This document shows, piece by piece, positions 19,001 through 27,008 of a stretch of DNA of 63,239 bases. Numbering within the stretch: position 1 is the stretch's first letter; every line of letters begins with the position of its first letter. The DNA comes from Planctomycetaceae bacterium (lineage in GTDB: Bacteria > Planctomycetota > Planctomycetia > Pirellulales > Pirellulaceae), in the NCBI GenBank assembly GCA_018660825.1, contig JABJJO010000016.1:1-63239 (forward strand). The letters are read 5' to 3'. The position numbers were made by a program, and so were the translations under genes. Under the pieces are notes generated by a model, which saw only the letters and a program-made list of their open reading frames with translations, was not told the DNA's origin and made no database searches.

Positions 19001-19669
19001 AACTGCGGGGGGCGTGTCTGCGGGAGCAGATTCCTCAAGGGCTGTTTCCTGTGGTGACTCATCTTGGACTAAGGCTACGGGCACTTGGTCAGTTCCAATG
19101 AGCCGCAACCAAATTTGTCGTTGGTTGTCATTTAATGTTGCATAAATTCGTCGTTCAACCATTACAAATAATTGTGATTGCTCAATTGCATTTGCACCTC
19201 GCGATAGCTGTATGCGCTGTTGACTAAGGTTTTGAATACGCTGTAGTTGAGATTCGTTCAGCGATAGAGTCGCTCTGATTTCGGGCCGCAATAACGATCG
19301 CAAACCGATTCGACGGAGTTGAATTTGATTGACCGTTCCGCGTTGACTAACGTTGAGCAACGACAATGCGAGTTGACTGGTCTGAAGCTGGAATTCTTGA
19401 TTCGCGATTTCGCGTTGAGTACGTGAATCCTTGGAATGAAGCTCGTTGAATAACACAATGCGCCGCGATTGTAATGCAGTCAGCTGTTGTACAACGTGTG
19501 AACTCAATGCAAGTTCTGACTTGTGTTGAGGAGACAGCAATACACTGAGTATCTGGTTTTCTGGATCCGCATTTGTTGTGGTCTGCTCAGCGCCGTTAAA
19601 CTCGTTAACCGAGAATACGGTGATAAGAAGGGTGGGGATCAACAGCATTGTGAAACTATTTCGATTCAT
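16079..19669 (-). CDS. Secretin N-domain repeat protein without a barrel domain
   Basis: A 1196-residue exported protein with a signal peptide (about 1-27). The first 200 residues are helical and Gln/Leu-rich. A Pro/Thr/Glu/Asp repeat linker follows at about 263-302. After that come at least six GspD N1/secretin-N-like units, recognisable by pairs such as 'VVNLEN', 'NKVIAFARPAEQARI', 'NALIVQANDEDLQMIDELL' and 'NSLIIAAPEPMFKEVQELV'. Gly-rich loops sit between some of them, and the C-terminal 60 residues are Gly/Ser/Arg-rich. No secretin barrel signature is present. As first gene of the operon it probably forms or caps a periplasmic ring stack with GspD; this is inferred. Confidence 0.75.
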   Translation of the reverse strand: MNRNSFTMLLIPTLLITVFSVNEFNGAEQTTTNADPENQILSVLLSPQHKSELALSSHVVQQLTALQSRRIVLFNELHSKDSRTQREIANQEFQLQTSQLALSLLNVSQRGTVNQIQLRRIGLRSLLRPEIRATLSLNESQLQRIQNLSQQRIQLSRGANAIEQSQLFVMVERRIYATLNDNQRQIWLRLIGTDQVPVALVQDESPQETALEESAPADTPPAVETPAKPASTPPTAEGTEPIQNTTTEPTPTKDDPQPVVESVTEPETDPKTDPKTEPKTEPETDPKTDPKTDPKTEPEAEPKVDNKSQTILNAEGEIEIRFAFTFTPWKDVIIWFAELNELSLQMDGPPPGTLNYSDPRFYTPAQAMDVMNGMLLTRGYTLVRRNQLLTVVNLENPIPEVLVQYVPVSELDERGEYELVKTLFQLVKMTPDEATSDLQKLIGPQGKLFVFGAAKQVLVQETAGRLRTIRDVIEGVEKPRTDLAGKVLEIKLEFSPAEDILAVARTMLGMGEEDFSTEGLNFAVDTLGTRIFATGEQDKLDILQELVTRLDIDPLAGVEGTAPLEQPQLQTHPINVADPDTTFQVLQTMLAGLPDIRLALDPTTNKVIAFARPAEQARIQATIRELEGDVPVFEVISLKSLDTEMALVMIANMFGTQVAEGEEPPTTGPKVTADPVTMKLFIRATETELALIRTMIDRLEAENTTPQEGNIRILPYTGDKALEAVERAERFWQGSNKIRIVTPETRSESTIEQRETNPKPSVPLKNTPAETKIRAQTMRKTANSLPPELTHFVTAQLEQQDAPKASETKAFPGLSADEIRVEVTSEGIILYSNDLQALDAFESIVRRLTPPNSLASDRQITIFYLKYSKVDVAKSLLQQIMSGGEDDGGLGSLVNDATTSMMGGGLMGMLLGGGGGGGDAEGSTFSASGTVSIVANQRLNALIVQANDEDLQMIDELLGVIDREGSETEIETAGKPRLIPLTYTDATEISAVLKEVYAGRITGASSGGQQQQRGGQEDIMRQMMQRMAGGGRGGSGGGGGSSEVKGEPAKMTIGVDASSNSLIIAAPEPMFKEVQELVIALDQAGTQTQESIEVRTLHLANPDVVNTALRAILGENVTAGSSSGGSGGGASSRGASTTPSAANIDAIRQRMEMFNRMRSGGGFGGSSSGGRPGGSSGSSGRPSGSPGGQPSSAPRR
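18762..18880. repeat. 12-bp coding tandem repeat (DPKT/EPKT/EPET units)
   Basis: About ten imperfect copies of a 12-bp unit of the type GGTTTTCGGATC (plus strand) lie within the coding sequence of the secretin-N-domain protein. On the coding strand they give four-residue units DPKT, EPKT and EPET. The copies alternate in blocks, suggesting a higher-order duplication. The unit length keeps the frame, so copy-number change would lengthen or shorten a flexible acidic linker without breaking the protein. Confidence 0.9.
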
Positions 19670-20237
19670 CTTTTTGATAAACTCCAGTCAAAAAACGCAG
19701 TCGCCTTTTGGAGGGCCCCATGCAAGGCATAGGATAAGCGATTATGGATGACTATAAATAGGTGAAAAAAAGTTGTATTTTGCAATGCAAAGCGACGGGT
19801 TTAGCTAAGGGATTGCGGGAATGTTGGATTATTACGTATTACAAGTAGATTGGGAAAAATATGGGTTGTTGGTAAAAAGCAAAACCCGCGCAAAAAATCC
19901 TTGTTAAATAATATATACCCATTAAACCACGACGAGGTCGGAACGTTTCGTTGTGTAAATAGGAAATATAGGGCATTACCGTGGTTTTAGGGGGTGTTAT
20001 ATCAATTATTACGATTTTTGCTGTTACAGCATCGTAGTTGGTCGTCTCAACCTTTTTTGGACGAAGAGCGTAATAACTATACGGATCTATTACGGAAACT
20101 TAAGATTCCGTTGCTGTAATGCATCGTTTTCGTCGAATATGTGTACAATTAACTAAATTGTTGAACAGGGTTTCTGAGGATTTAGGACGGGACATGGGTA
20201 AATTTGATTTATACATCATTAAATTACTGAGGCAAGA
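19670..20237. other. 568-bp divergent intergenic region
   Basis: This region lies between the leftward secretion operon and the rightward gene at 20238 and must hold the promoters of both. It is A/T-rich, with no convincing coding frame. Two inverted repeats were seen: CGTAATA/TATTACG (20069-20075 with 20088-20094, 12-base spacing) and a looser pair AAACCACG/CGTGGTTT (19924-19931 with 19980-19987). The first has the size of an operator or small hairpin. I could not place promoter boxes with confidence. Confidence 0.5.
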
Positions 20238-21860
20238 ATGAATTCTCCGCCGAAACCTAGATTATCCGGTTGGTTTGTCGTCCCGCTTGTTGTAGCGGCT
20301 GAGATTATGATTGGATTCAATCTTTGGAGCGATAACTATGTATGGGTTGATGGTATGCAGAATACGTGGATTCTCTGCATTGTGTGTTATCTTGGGCTAC
20401 TCTCGGCAAAAATTATGTACCGCCAAAATCAAGGTGAGAAATCGTTTCAAAAGCCGGTCAAATTAATCCTAAAAGTCATTTTTCTGATAAGCGCAAGTCA
20501 TTTCCTGACGGAAGCTGAAAATGTCGTCCTAGCGCAACCGATAGGTCGGGTATTAGATGTGCGGGGATACGGCCTAGATATCCCGCCGGGTGAAGTAGCG
20601 GCAGGGAAAAACGCCGTTGTACGCACGCGAGATCGCTATGGGAATCAGGTTCTGGCTCGCGTGCAAGTAAACGTTGGTGAAAATCGCGTTGTGTTGCTAC
20701 CGGATGGACAATTGGTTGCCCGTCACCAACGGGAAGCGATTTTGGTTGATGAATCTTTTGAAAAGGCTGATATGGTTCAATTAGGGAAACAACTACTCGC
20801 ACAAGAATTCCCGGGTTTCCGATTTAAACGAACCGCGAATTATATCTACATCTACAACACTTCGGAAAACTTCGCCACGTCAACGAGCAAAATTCTCGAA
20901 ATGATGACGCCCGGGATTATTGGCTATATGAAGAACTTGGGCCTAGCGGTTCACCAACCCGAAGTTCCGTTGGTGGTGGTCATGTTTAAAACTGAGGAGG
21001 AGTTCAGACGTTATCGCAAAATACCTGATGGCATGATTGCATACTATCACACGTTGACTAACCGCGTAGTCATGCACGAAGAGTCGCGTTTGAATTCCAT
21101 TAAACCCGAACTTGCGTTAAAGCAAAAGATAAATACGATCGCCCATGAAGGAGTGCACCAACTACTGCACAATATCGGTGTGCAAACAAGGATGTCCGCT
21201 TGGCCAATGTGGATTACAGAGGGAATCGCCGAATACCTTTCGCCAACGACGACCGGTAAATATATGCGATGGAAGGGAGCGGGGCAGGTCAATGATTTTC
21301 GAATGATGGAATTGGAACAATTTTTGCAGGTTAGCACACAAGTAACTCAGTCCCCGGGAGATTGGTTAACGGAAACTATTTTGGCGTCTCGGTTAGATTC
21401 CAAAGGTTATGCGTCCGCGTGGGCGTTGACGCACTATTTGGCGAAAACGAGACGTACTCAATTCAACGCCTACGTGCAGGATCTGCAAAAACTAGGACCG
21501 CTTGATGGTGGATATCGTGTGGTGGGTAACGGCACGGTACCCAAGCATCGTGAGTTATATGCGAAACATTTCGATGCAGATCTTGCGATGACAGAAAAGC
21601 GGTTGAGGCAGTATTTGCCAAAACTTCCATATGTCGACCCGCTTACTGAATTTCCTCATGTTACAGTCATGATTGGATTTACAGTAAATGGGCGGTTTCA
21701 GAAAATGGGTGGTGTATTTCATAATCCGGCATTTGCTCAACAATGGGTCACGAATAAAGTCGCCGAATTGAAACTTTTACCCAGGAGCGTAAAGACAGAG
21801 ATAAAGAGTTTCGATAATCGAATATTGGCGGAACGCTACCTGCGAGCGAATCTCCAATAG
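20238..21860 (+). CDS. Membrane-anchored putative metallopeptidase (DUF1570-like, gluzincin pattern)
   Basis: A 540-residue protein with two or three hydrophobic segments near the N terminus (about 13-28, 42-60 and 78-90), then a large soluble part. The putative zinc site is 'IAHEGVHQLL' (HExxH variant, His at about 303), followed after about 25 residues by 'WITEGIAEYLSP', whose Glu is the expected third ligand in gluzincin-type peptidases. This arrangement is common in planctomycete DUF1570-type proteins. The last 75 residues ('VMIGFTVNGRFQKMGGVF') form a separate small domain. Substrate unknown. The next gene begins 36 bp downstream and may be co-transcribed. Confidence 0.65.
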   Translation: MNSPPKPRLSGWFVVPLVVAAEIMIGFNLWSDNYVWVDGMQNTWILCIVCYLGLLSAKIMYRQNQGEKSFQKPVKLILKVIFLISASHFLTEAENVVLAQPIGRVLDVRGYGLDIPPGEVAAGKNAVVRTRDRYGNQVLARVQVNVGENRVVLLPDGQLVARHQREAILVDESFEKADMVQLGKQLLAQEFPGFRFKRTANYIYIYNTSENFATSTSKILEMMTPGIIGYMKNLGLAVHQPEVPLVVVMFKTEEEFRRYRKIPDGMIAYYHTLTNRVVMHEESRLNSIKPELALKQKINTIAHEGVHQLLHNIGVQTRMSAWPMWITEGIAEYLSPTTTGKYMRWKGAGQVNDFRMMELEQFLQVSTQVTQSPGDWLTETILASRLDSKGYASAWALTHYLAKTRRTQFNAYVQDLQKLGPLDGGYRVVGNGTVPKHRELYAKHFDADLAMTEKRLRQYLPKLPYVDPLTEFPHVTVMIGFTVNGRFQKMGGVFHNPAFAQQWVTNKVAELKLLPRSVKTEIKSFDNRILAERYLRANLQ

Positions 21861-21896
21861 TTTGTTGGTATATCATCAAAACCCGAAGAATTTATC

Positions 21897-22856
21897 ATGG
21901 AACGAATTGGACAAGAGCTATCCCATTTTTCGCAGTCATTAAGCCTGTTGTGGTTGTTAATTCCCCAGTTGTTTTTGCTATGTGTCAGCCGTTCGCTTTA
22001 TCGCCGCAAGGGTTGGCGAGGTTTAGCTGCACCGGCTGTCGCGTTATTTTGTGGATTCGCGGTCGTGGTCGATTACTTGTTATTAGACGTAATTGAAGTC
22101 ACGGGTTTGTACTTGGCGTCAGGAACGGGGCGGGTCATCCACATACTTGGCAGCAATATCCTTGCTATCCTTCCGTGTACCTTGCTGTGTAGTTTGCTAT
22201 TTAGTTATGACCACAGTGTGATTAATGAATGTCGGCGTTTACGAGGCCTCGCAAACCCCAATACGCTGAAGCCGCACACTGGGAGGCGTGGTATTTTACT
22301 CGCGATTGTTTCATTTGTTTTACCGATCAGTATCCTCACGTCGCCTCTTGGGTTGGTGCGGTCACAAGCTAAATTGCATGGGATGTCAAAAGGAACAATT
22401 GAACCACGGGGTAAGGGGATGGTGGTACTGGCATTGGCTATTTATGCGGTTGCTATCGTGGCGGTTTGTATTATCTCTGGATTGAGTATTGCTGCGTTGC
22501 AATTCACGTCTTTGGAAAATCATAAGTATTTTGACGTGCTCTATGGTAATTCGCTGCTTCACTGGCCGTTACACGCTGGATTAAGAAATCCCGGGTTGAC
22601 GGTCGGCTTTCCCTTCGCGGTTGTCATGATCAGCGGCTTTGTAGCGCAGCGTCATTACGGAATAGTCAGGTCGTTGTTGGGCTGCGCCGGTGTGCTGTTG
22701 CTTTTGATGGCATCGAATCCTTTGGAGTACATCGATGCCATACCCGCCGTAACAACGCATGTTGGTTTAAAAATTTGGGCGCTAATCGTTATAATAACGG
22801 CCCTGTGGATGCCACAGCAAATCGAAATTAAATCGACAAAGGCGGTCGTGAAATAA
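21897..22856 (+). CDS. Polytopic membrane protein of unknown function
   Basis: A 319-residue protein with about seven or eight hydrophobic segments, for example 'LLWLLIPQLFLLCVS', 'AAPAVALFCGFAVVVDYLLL', 'ILGSNILAILPCTLLCSLLF', 'VVLALAIYAVAIVAVCIISG' and 'GLKIWALIVIITALWMP'. Basic loops lie between the third and fifth. I do not recognise the family. It lies 36 bp after the putative metallopeptidase gene in the same direction and ends 8 bp from the convergent sufE gene. Confidence 0.65.
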   Translation: MERIGQELSHFSQSLSLLWLLIPQLFLLCVSRSLYRRKGWRGLAAPAVALFCGFAVVVDYLLLDVIEVTGLYLASGTGRVIHILGSNILAILPCTLLCSLLFSYDHSVINECRRLRGLANPNTLKPHTGRRGILLAIVSFVLPISILTSPLGLVRSQAKLHGMSKGTIEPRGKGMVVLALAIYAVAIVAVCIISGLSIAALQFTSLENHKYFDVLYGNSLLHWPLHAGLRNPGLTVGFPFAVVMISGFVAQRHYGIVRSLLGCAGVLLLLMASNPLEYIDAIPAVTTHVGLKIWALIVIITALWMPQQIEIKSTKAVVK

Positions 22857-22863
22857 CGTCCGT

Positions 22864-23310
22864 CTAAAGGTTTTGAATCGTTGCGTGATTTAACGCTAGC
22901 GTTTTAATTCGAGCGATCATGGAGTGAACACCGTTTGCTCGGGAGCGGCTGATGTGTTGAGTGAGTTCGATTCTCGCGAAGACATCGACAATGTCGAGTT
23001 GCAAAATTTCATCTGGCGTCTTTTGATTGTAAAGTTGAACGAGAATAGCAACGAGCCCTTTGACTAGCTGGGAGTCGCTGTCCGCGCGGTATACTAGTTT
23101 CCTAGGGTTATCGGGTGATTTTTGACATACTAACCAAACAGTGCTGAGGCAACCCTGGACGCGGTTTTCCTCGCATTGGTACTCTAGCGATAACCCATCC
23201 ATTGCGTTGCCCAATTCAATAAGATATTGGTAACGCTCTTCCCAATCAAAGAATAACTCAAACTCTTTGACTAAAGCGTCGGCAGTGATTGTGAGAAATG
23301 GTGTCGACAA
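22864..23310 (-). CDS. sufE: SufE-family cysteine desulfurase sulfur acceptor
   Basis: SufE accepts persulfide sulfur from a SufS-type cysteine desulfurase and passes it on for iron-sulfur cluster building in the cytoplasm. The protein is 148 residues, the family's usual length. The N-terminal helix and 'FDWEERYQYLIELG' match, and the acceptor cysteine lies in 'VQGCLSTVWL', equivalent to the conserved 'V.GC.S.VW' motif. The C-terminal 'SRSRANGVHSMIARIK' also matches ('R.NG...M..RIK'). No suf operon partners are next to it, so it appears to stand alone. Confidence 0.93.
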   Translation of the reverse strand: MSTPFLTITADALVKEFELFFDWEERYQYLIELGNAMDGLSLEYQCEENRVQGCLSTVWLVCQKSPDNPRKLVYRADSDSQLVKGLVAILVQLYNQKTPDEILQLDIVDVFARIELTQHISRSRANGVHSMIARIKTLALNHATIQNL

Positions 23311-23423
23311 AACAAATGCCCGTTATTGGTGCGGTAAAGGTGCGCTGATCTCGCCGCATTATATAGCCAAGGCGTTTTTCGGTATAGGGCCGCGAAGTCA
23401 GCTGGCGGGGAGCGGATTTAGGG

Positions 23424-24017
23424 TTAACGCAAACCACCAATTTTATAATGAATTTCGCTAGTTGCACGGATCACTAACAGCCTCAACGGCGGATAATAAA
23501 CAATAACGCCGGGCCCTCCATTAATATCCCAGAATTGCGGTGAGATCGTCGTCTTGATGAGGTTGACTAGAGCCGGTCCGTAATCCGGGACGCCTTGAGC
23601 GGCGTTCCCCTGAAGCATGCGATTAGCGCCACCTAGGGCGGTGGAACTGCGTTGCAAATGTTGTTGCAAAACATACAGGAGAGATGACGTCTGGTCTGAA
23701 TATTTATTGGCGGTTTTATGACGCGTGGCGTACTCCAACGATTTTAGAATATTGAGCAGTCGAGCACGTACCTTGACGCGGTATTTGTTCAGAGTGGGAC
23801 TGGTCAGAAGTCGCCGGTCCGTCATAATCTCGCGATACAATTCAGTAAGCTTAATTATGGCTGCTTCCCGCTGCGTTGGTAGGGTGGCGGCGGATTCAAG
23901 TCGTAGAGCGGTACCCACGTCTTCGTCTATTTCGTGAAATGGGCGGGCAATCGCGGTGCTAGTAGCAGCGAATAAAACTGCGAAGAGCAGCAGCGAAACA
24001 ATACGTTGTTTTACCAT
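23424..24017 (-). CDS. Small secreted protein, unknown function
   Basis: A 197-residue protein with a clear signal peptide ('RIVSLLLFAVLFAATSTAIA', cleavage expected about residue 24). The mature part is helical and Leu/Arg-rich up to about residue 140, then a short beta-rich end ('GGPGVIVYYPPLRLLVI'). No known motif was recognised. It has no close partner genes: sufE is 113 bp downstream and the ThuA-like gene is divergent, 267 bp away. Confidence 0.6.
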   Translation of the reverse strand: MVKQRIVSLLLFAVLFAATSTAIARPFHEIDEDVGTALRLESAATLPTQREAAIIKLTELYREIMTDRRLLTSPTLNKYRVKVRARLLNILKSLEYATRHKTANKYSDQTSSLLYVLQQHLQRSSTALGGANRMLQGNAAQGVPDYGPALVNLIKTTISPQFWDINGGPGVIVYYPPLRLLVIRATSEIHYKIGGLR

Positions 24018-24284
24018 AGGAAACCATTAACCTTAGAATGTAGATCACCAACTTATGGATCGGTTGAAATAGTATTGTTCGCTGGAGCAAAGCGAAATTC
24101 AAGTACTTGCAGCAATTTGGCTAAAAGTTTGAGGTTTTGGGAAGAGGGAATTGTGTTGATACGGCCAAGTGTAAGTACAATACCGTTTACGGAGCATCGG
24201 TTAATTGCCCCATTTCCCGTTAGATGGTATTCTGAACAGCGGTATTTCATTAATACTTGAGAGTTTAAAATAGGGAAAATTGGC

Positions 24285-25142
24285 ATGAGACGATTAGCGA
24301 TTAGAACCATGTGTGGAATTGTTACGTTGGCGTTGTTGTTTAATTTCGGTTTTTGTGCGTTGCAGGCAAGTGACAAACCGGCACGGATCCTTTTTGTTAC
24401 TCAGAGCGCCGGATTTGTGCATGGCAGTGTTAAACGCGGTGATAAGCCCTTGGCGGTTTGTGAACGGGTGATGACGGAACTTGGGATTTCCTCAAAGTTA
24501 TTTCGGGTCGACTGTTCGCAAGATGTCAAGGCTGACTTTACGCAAGCAAAGCTGCAGCATTATGATATTGTGATGTTCTATACCACGGGGAAACTTCCAA
24601 TTGACGAAGCAACTTTAGATTATTTTTTCAACACTTGGCTTAAGCAAAAGAATCATGGCTTCATTGGGACACATTCGGCTGCCGATACGTTCAAAGACTA
24701 CGAACCGTATTGGGATATGATCGGCGGATCGTTTAATGGACACCCTTGGTCAGCGAATACCACGGTGACAATTACCAACCATGAACCGGATCACCCAATC
24801 GTGAAAGCGTGGGGACCAGAGTTTGCGATCAAGGATGAAATTTACCAATTTAAGAATTGGCAACCACAGAAAGTTCGCGTCTTGATGAGTTTGAATATGC
24901 AAAAGACATCGCTCAAACGCCCTCTACACGTTCCTATTTGTTGGTGCAAAAGTTATGGTGAAGGCAAGGTGTTTCACATGAGTTTGGGGCATCGCGAGGA
25001 TGTGTGGAACAACCCAACCTATCAGCAGTCTTTGCTTGGCGGGGTCAAGTGGATCTTAGGACAAGCTGAAGGAGCATCCGAACCAAATCCGAGCCTATCA
25101 GCAGAGCAACAGGAACTAGCTGAAGCCGCCGCTGCTAAATAG
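24285..25142 (+). CDS. ThuA-like domain secreted protein
   Basis: A 285-residue protein with a signal peptide (about 1-28), then a ThuA-like glutamine amidotransferase-type fold: 'ARILFVTQSAGFVH' at the start, 'YDIVMFYTTGKLPIDE', 'GFIGTHSAADTF', 'GGSFNGHPW', 'HPIVKAWGPEFAIKDEIYQF' and 'SYGEGKVFHMSLGHREDVW'. These are the recurrent ThuA motifs, common in many copies in planctomycetes and usually linked to carbohydrate use. The catalytic cysteine of true amidotransferases is not evident, as in other ThuA proteins. It converges with 25149-26141 with only 6 bp between. Confidence 0.88.
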   Translation: MRRLAIRTMCGIVTLALLFNFGFCALQASDKPARILFVTQSAGFVHGSVKRGDKPLAVCERVMTELGISSKLFRVDCSQDVKADFTQAKLQHYDIVMFYTTGKLPIDEATLDYFFNTWLKQKNHGFIGTHSAADTFKDYEPYWDMIGGSFNGHPWSANTTVTITNHEPDHPIVKAWGPEFAIKDEIYQFKNWQPQKVRVLMSLNMQKTSLKRPLHVPICWCKSYGEGKVFHMSLGHREDVWNNPTYQQSLLGGVKWILGQAEGASEPNPSLSAEQQELAEAAAAK

Positions 25143-25148
25143 AAAATG

Positions 25149-26141
25149 TTAGTTGTCGCGACGTGGGAAACTTTTGTTCCATATTTCTTTTATTAAGTTG
25201 ACGTCACGCGTGATGTATCGGATGTCATGTGATTTGCCAGCCACATCTGTTACATTCATCTGCGCGGTGGGAATGCCAAACGATTTAAGTGTGCCAATAT
25301 TTGTCAAGCCATGGTAACCAATCGCGACTCCTGGCTCGGCGCTTTTAGTTTTAGGTGCTAGCTTCTTGTAGCGTTTGAGCAGCGGATCTGCAGGGTTATG
25401 CACATTGAGATATTGGTCCACGACGGTTAGGGCATTTCCGAAATACTTTCCTGGTTCTAACCAATCTTGGTCGATGGCCCCACCGACGGTAAGATACGTT
25501 ACCTTATGATCGGACTGCGGTTTTAGTTGAGGAGTGTAGGGGTTAGAACCACCCCCGAGTAAATGTAAGGCACACGCGGAAACGCGTGCACCCATGCTAT
25601 AGCCAACAACAAGAGTTCGATTACGTGCCCGACAACCATCTACAATACGGGCCAAATAGAAACCTTGGGGTTGTGACCGAATAGCTTGGTCTTTGAATTC
25701 CTTGACAATTCCACCAACTTGGCGATCGGCTGGCCAAGACCATATGACATAGCGAAAATTATGGGCATCAGTGATGACAGGTCGAATGTGTTGATAAACG
25801 TCGAGAGTGACCTGCAGGACAAGTTCGGTTGAGGCGGGGCTACCGTGAATAAGAAAACATGTATCAACGCCTTGGCTTGCGTTAAAATCGTTCGCCGTTC
25901 TCTGTTTCCATTGACCGGAAACGAGTTGTAAATACTCAATTTTAGCGACGTCTTGTTCGAGTTGGTCGTATTGCGCTAAACCGCGAGTGCTGACGTGCCA
26001 AATTTCATGTGCCGCCGCGATATCAGCTGGCGCATACTTCGTAAGCAGCTCTGAGGGGGTTGTTTGGGCAGTTACGAATTGAGTGGTACATGCTATCAAT
26101 AATGCGAAAGCGGCGCTCTTGAATTTTGGGATTAGGGACAT
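25149..26141 (-). CDS. Secreted alpha/beta-hydrolase-like protein
   Basis: A 330-residue protein with a signal peptide (about 1-25). The centre holds 'TLVVGYSMGARVSACALHLLGG', a nucleophile elbow G-Y-S-M-G, preceded by 'TCFLIHGSPAS' as the oxyanion-side strand, both typical of alpha/beta hydrolases. 'VIWSWPADRQVGG' resembles the 'W.WPSDR..G' region of secreted DUF900-type hydrolases in planctomycetes. A late His ('AIGYHGLTNIG') could complete the triad. Substrate unknown. It is transcribed away from upp. Confidence 0.7.
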   Translation of the reverse strand: MSLIPKFKSAAFALLIACTTQFVTAQTTPSELLTKYAPADIAAAHEIWHVSTRGLAQYDQLEQDVAKIEYLQLVSGQWKQRTANDFNASQGVDTCFLIHGSPASTELVLQVTLDVYQHIRPVITDAHNFRYVIWSWPADRQVGGIVKEFKDQAIRSQPQGFYLARIVDGCRARNRTLVVGYSMGARVSACALHLLGGGSNPYTPQLKPQSDHKVTYLTVGGAIDQDWLEPGKYFGNALTVVDQYLNVHNPADPLLKRYKKLAPKTKSAEPGVAIGYHGLTNIGTLKSFGIPTAQMNVTDVAGKSHDIRYITRDVNLIKEIWNKSFPRRDN

Positions 26142-26285
26142 GGCGACGCCGTTTGCTAGAAAGGGGTTAGTTGGGAGTCATTATAAAAGGCCGAAAAATA
26201 GCCGCCTTTTTTAAGCTATGGATACATCCATAAATAAACTATCATTATTAGCATAGCCAATTATGTTAGTTGATGTAACCATTTT

Positions 26286-26930
26286 ATGGGGCATTTATAC
26301 CGAATGGGAAACGTTGTCGAGTTACAACATGCGGTTCTAGATCATTATATGACAATCGCGCGGGAACGATGTTCAACAACGCAAGAGTTTCGTGCCGCTT
26401 TTGGACATCTTGGCCAGATTTTGGCCGTGGAGATGACAAAAAATATCGCTGGGGAAGCCAAGGTTATTGAAACACCCTTGGAAGCGACCGAGGGGTTTCG
26501 TATGCACACGAGTGTTGCGATAGTTCCAATCCTGAGAGCCGGTTTAGCATTGGTTGATCCCTTCGTTGATTTGCTGCCGAAGTCGGTTGTGATTCATTTA
26601 GGAATGTATCGAAACGAAGAGACGGCCAAACCGATATGGTATTACAACAAACTCGACGAGCAAGCACCTGTTGCTCGCGCGATAATTCTTGATCCCATGC
26701 TCGCCACAGGTGGTTCCGTTGTTGTAGCGGTCGAGGCGTTGCGGAACTTCGGAATAGACCAGGTCGAGGTGGGGTGCGTTATCGCTGCACCCGAAGGTAT
26801 CCACGCGGTGCAGGAATTCGATGGCGACGTGGATTTAACAATTTGTAAAATCGACGATCGGTTGGACGAAAATTGTTTCATTCGACCCGGTTTGGGCGAC
26901 GCTGGCGATCGATATTTTGGCACAGCGTAG
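26286..26930 (+). CDS. upp: Uracil phosphoribosyltransferase
   Basis: This enzyme converts uracil and PRPP to UMP in pyrimidine salvage. It is 214 residues, near the family length of 208. The PRPP-binding loop is 'ILDPMLATGGSVVVAV', the substrate region 'VAIVPILRAGLALVDP' is typical, and the uracil-binding C terminus ends 'RPGLGDAGDRYFGT'. Two in-frame ATGs (26286 and 26304) are possible; neither has a good ribosome site. It opens a run of nucleoside and base salvage genes, followed by a nucleoside transporter 78 bp downstream. Confidence 0.96.
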   Translation: MGHLYRMGNVVELQHAVLDHYMTIARERCSTTQEFRAAFGHLGQILAVEMTKNIAGEAKVIETPLEATEGFRMHTSVAIVPILRAGLALVDPFVDLLPKSVVIHLGMYRNEETAKPIWYYNKLDEQAPVARAIILDPMLATGGSVVVAVEALRNFGIDQVEVGCVIAAPEGIHAVQEFDGDVDLTICKIDDRLDENCFIRPGLGDAGDRYFGTA

Positions 26931-27008
26931 AGTCAGAAATGGTAAAACAGTTTTTGCTTTTTTGGTGGGAAATATTTAACTTGGAACGCAACAGGGGAGG
27001 GTATACCG

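Noticed and set aside
18606-19101. Several plus-strand frames across the 12-bp repeat
   Set aside because: They are long only because the repeat unit is a multiple of three; the minus-strand gene has domain structure.
19924-19987. AAACCACG/CGTGGTTT as a hairpin RNA
   Set aside because: The 48-base spacing and lack of inner pairing make an RNA structure unlikely; kept only as part of the intergenic description.
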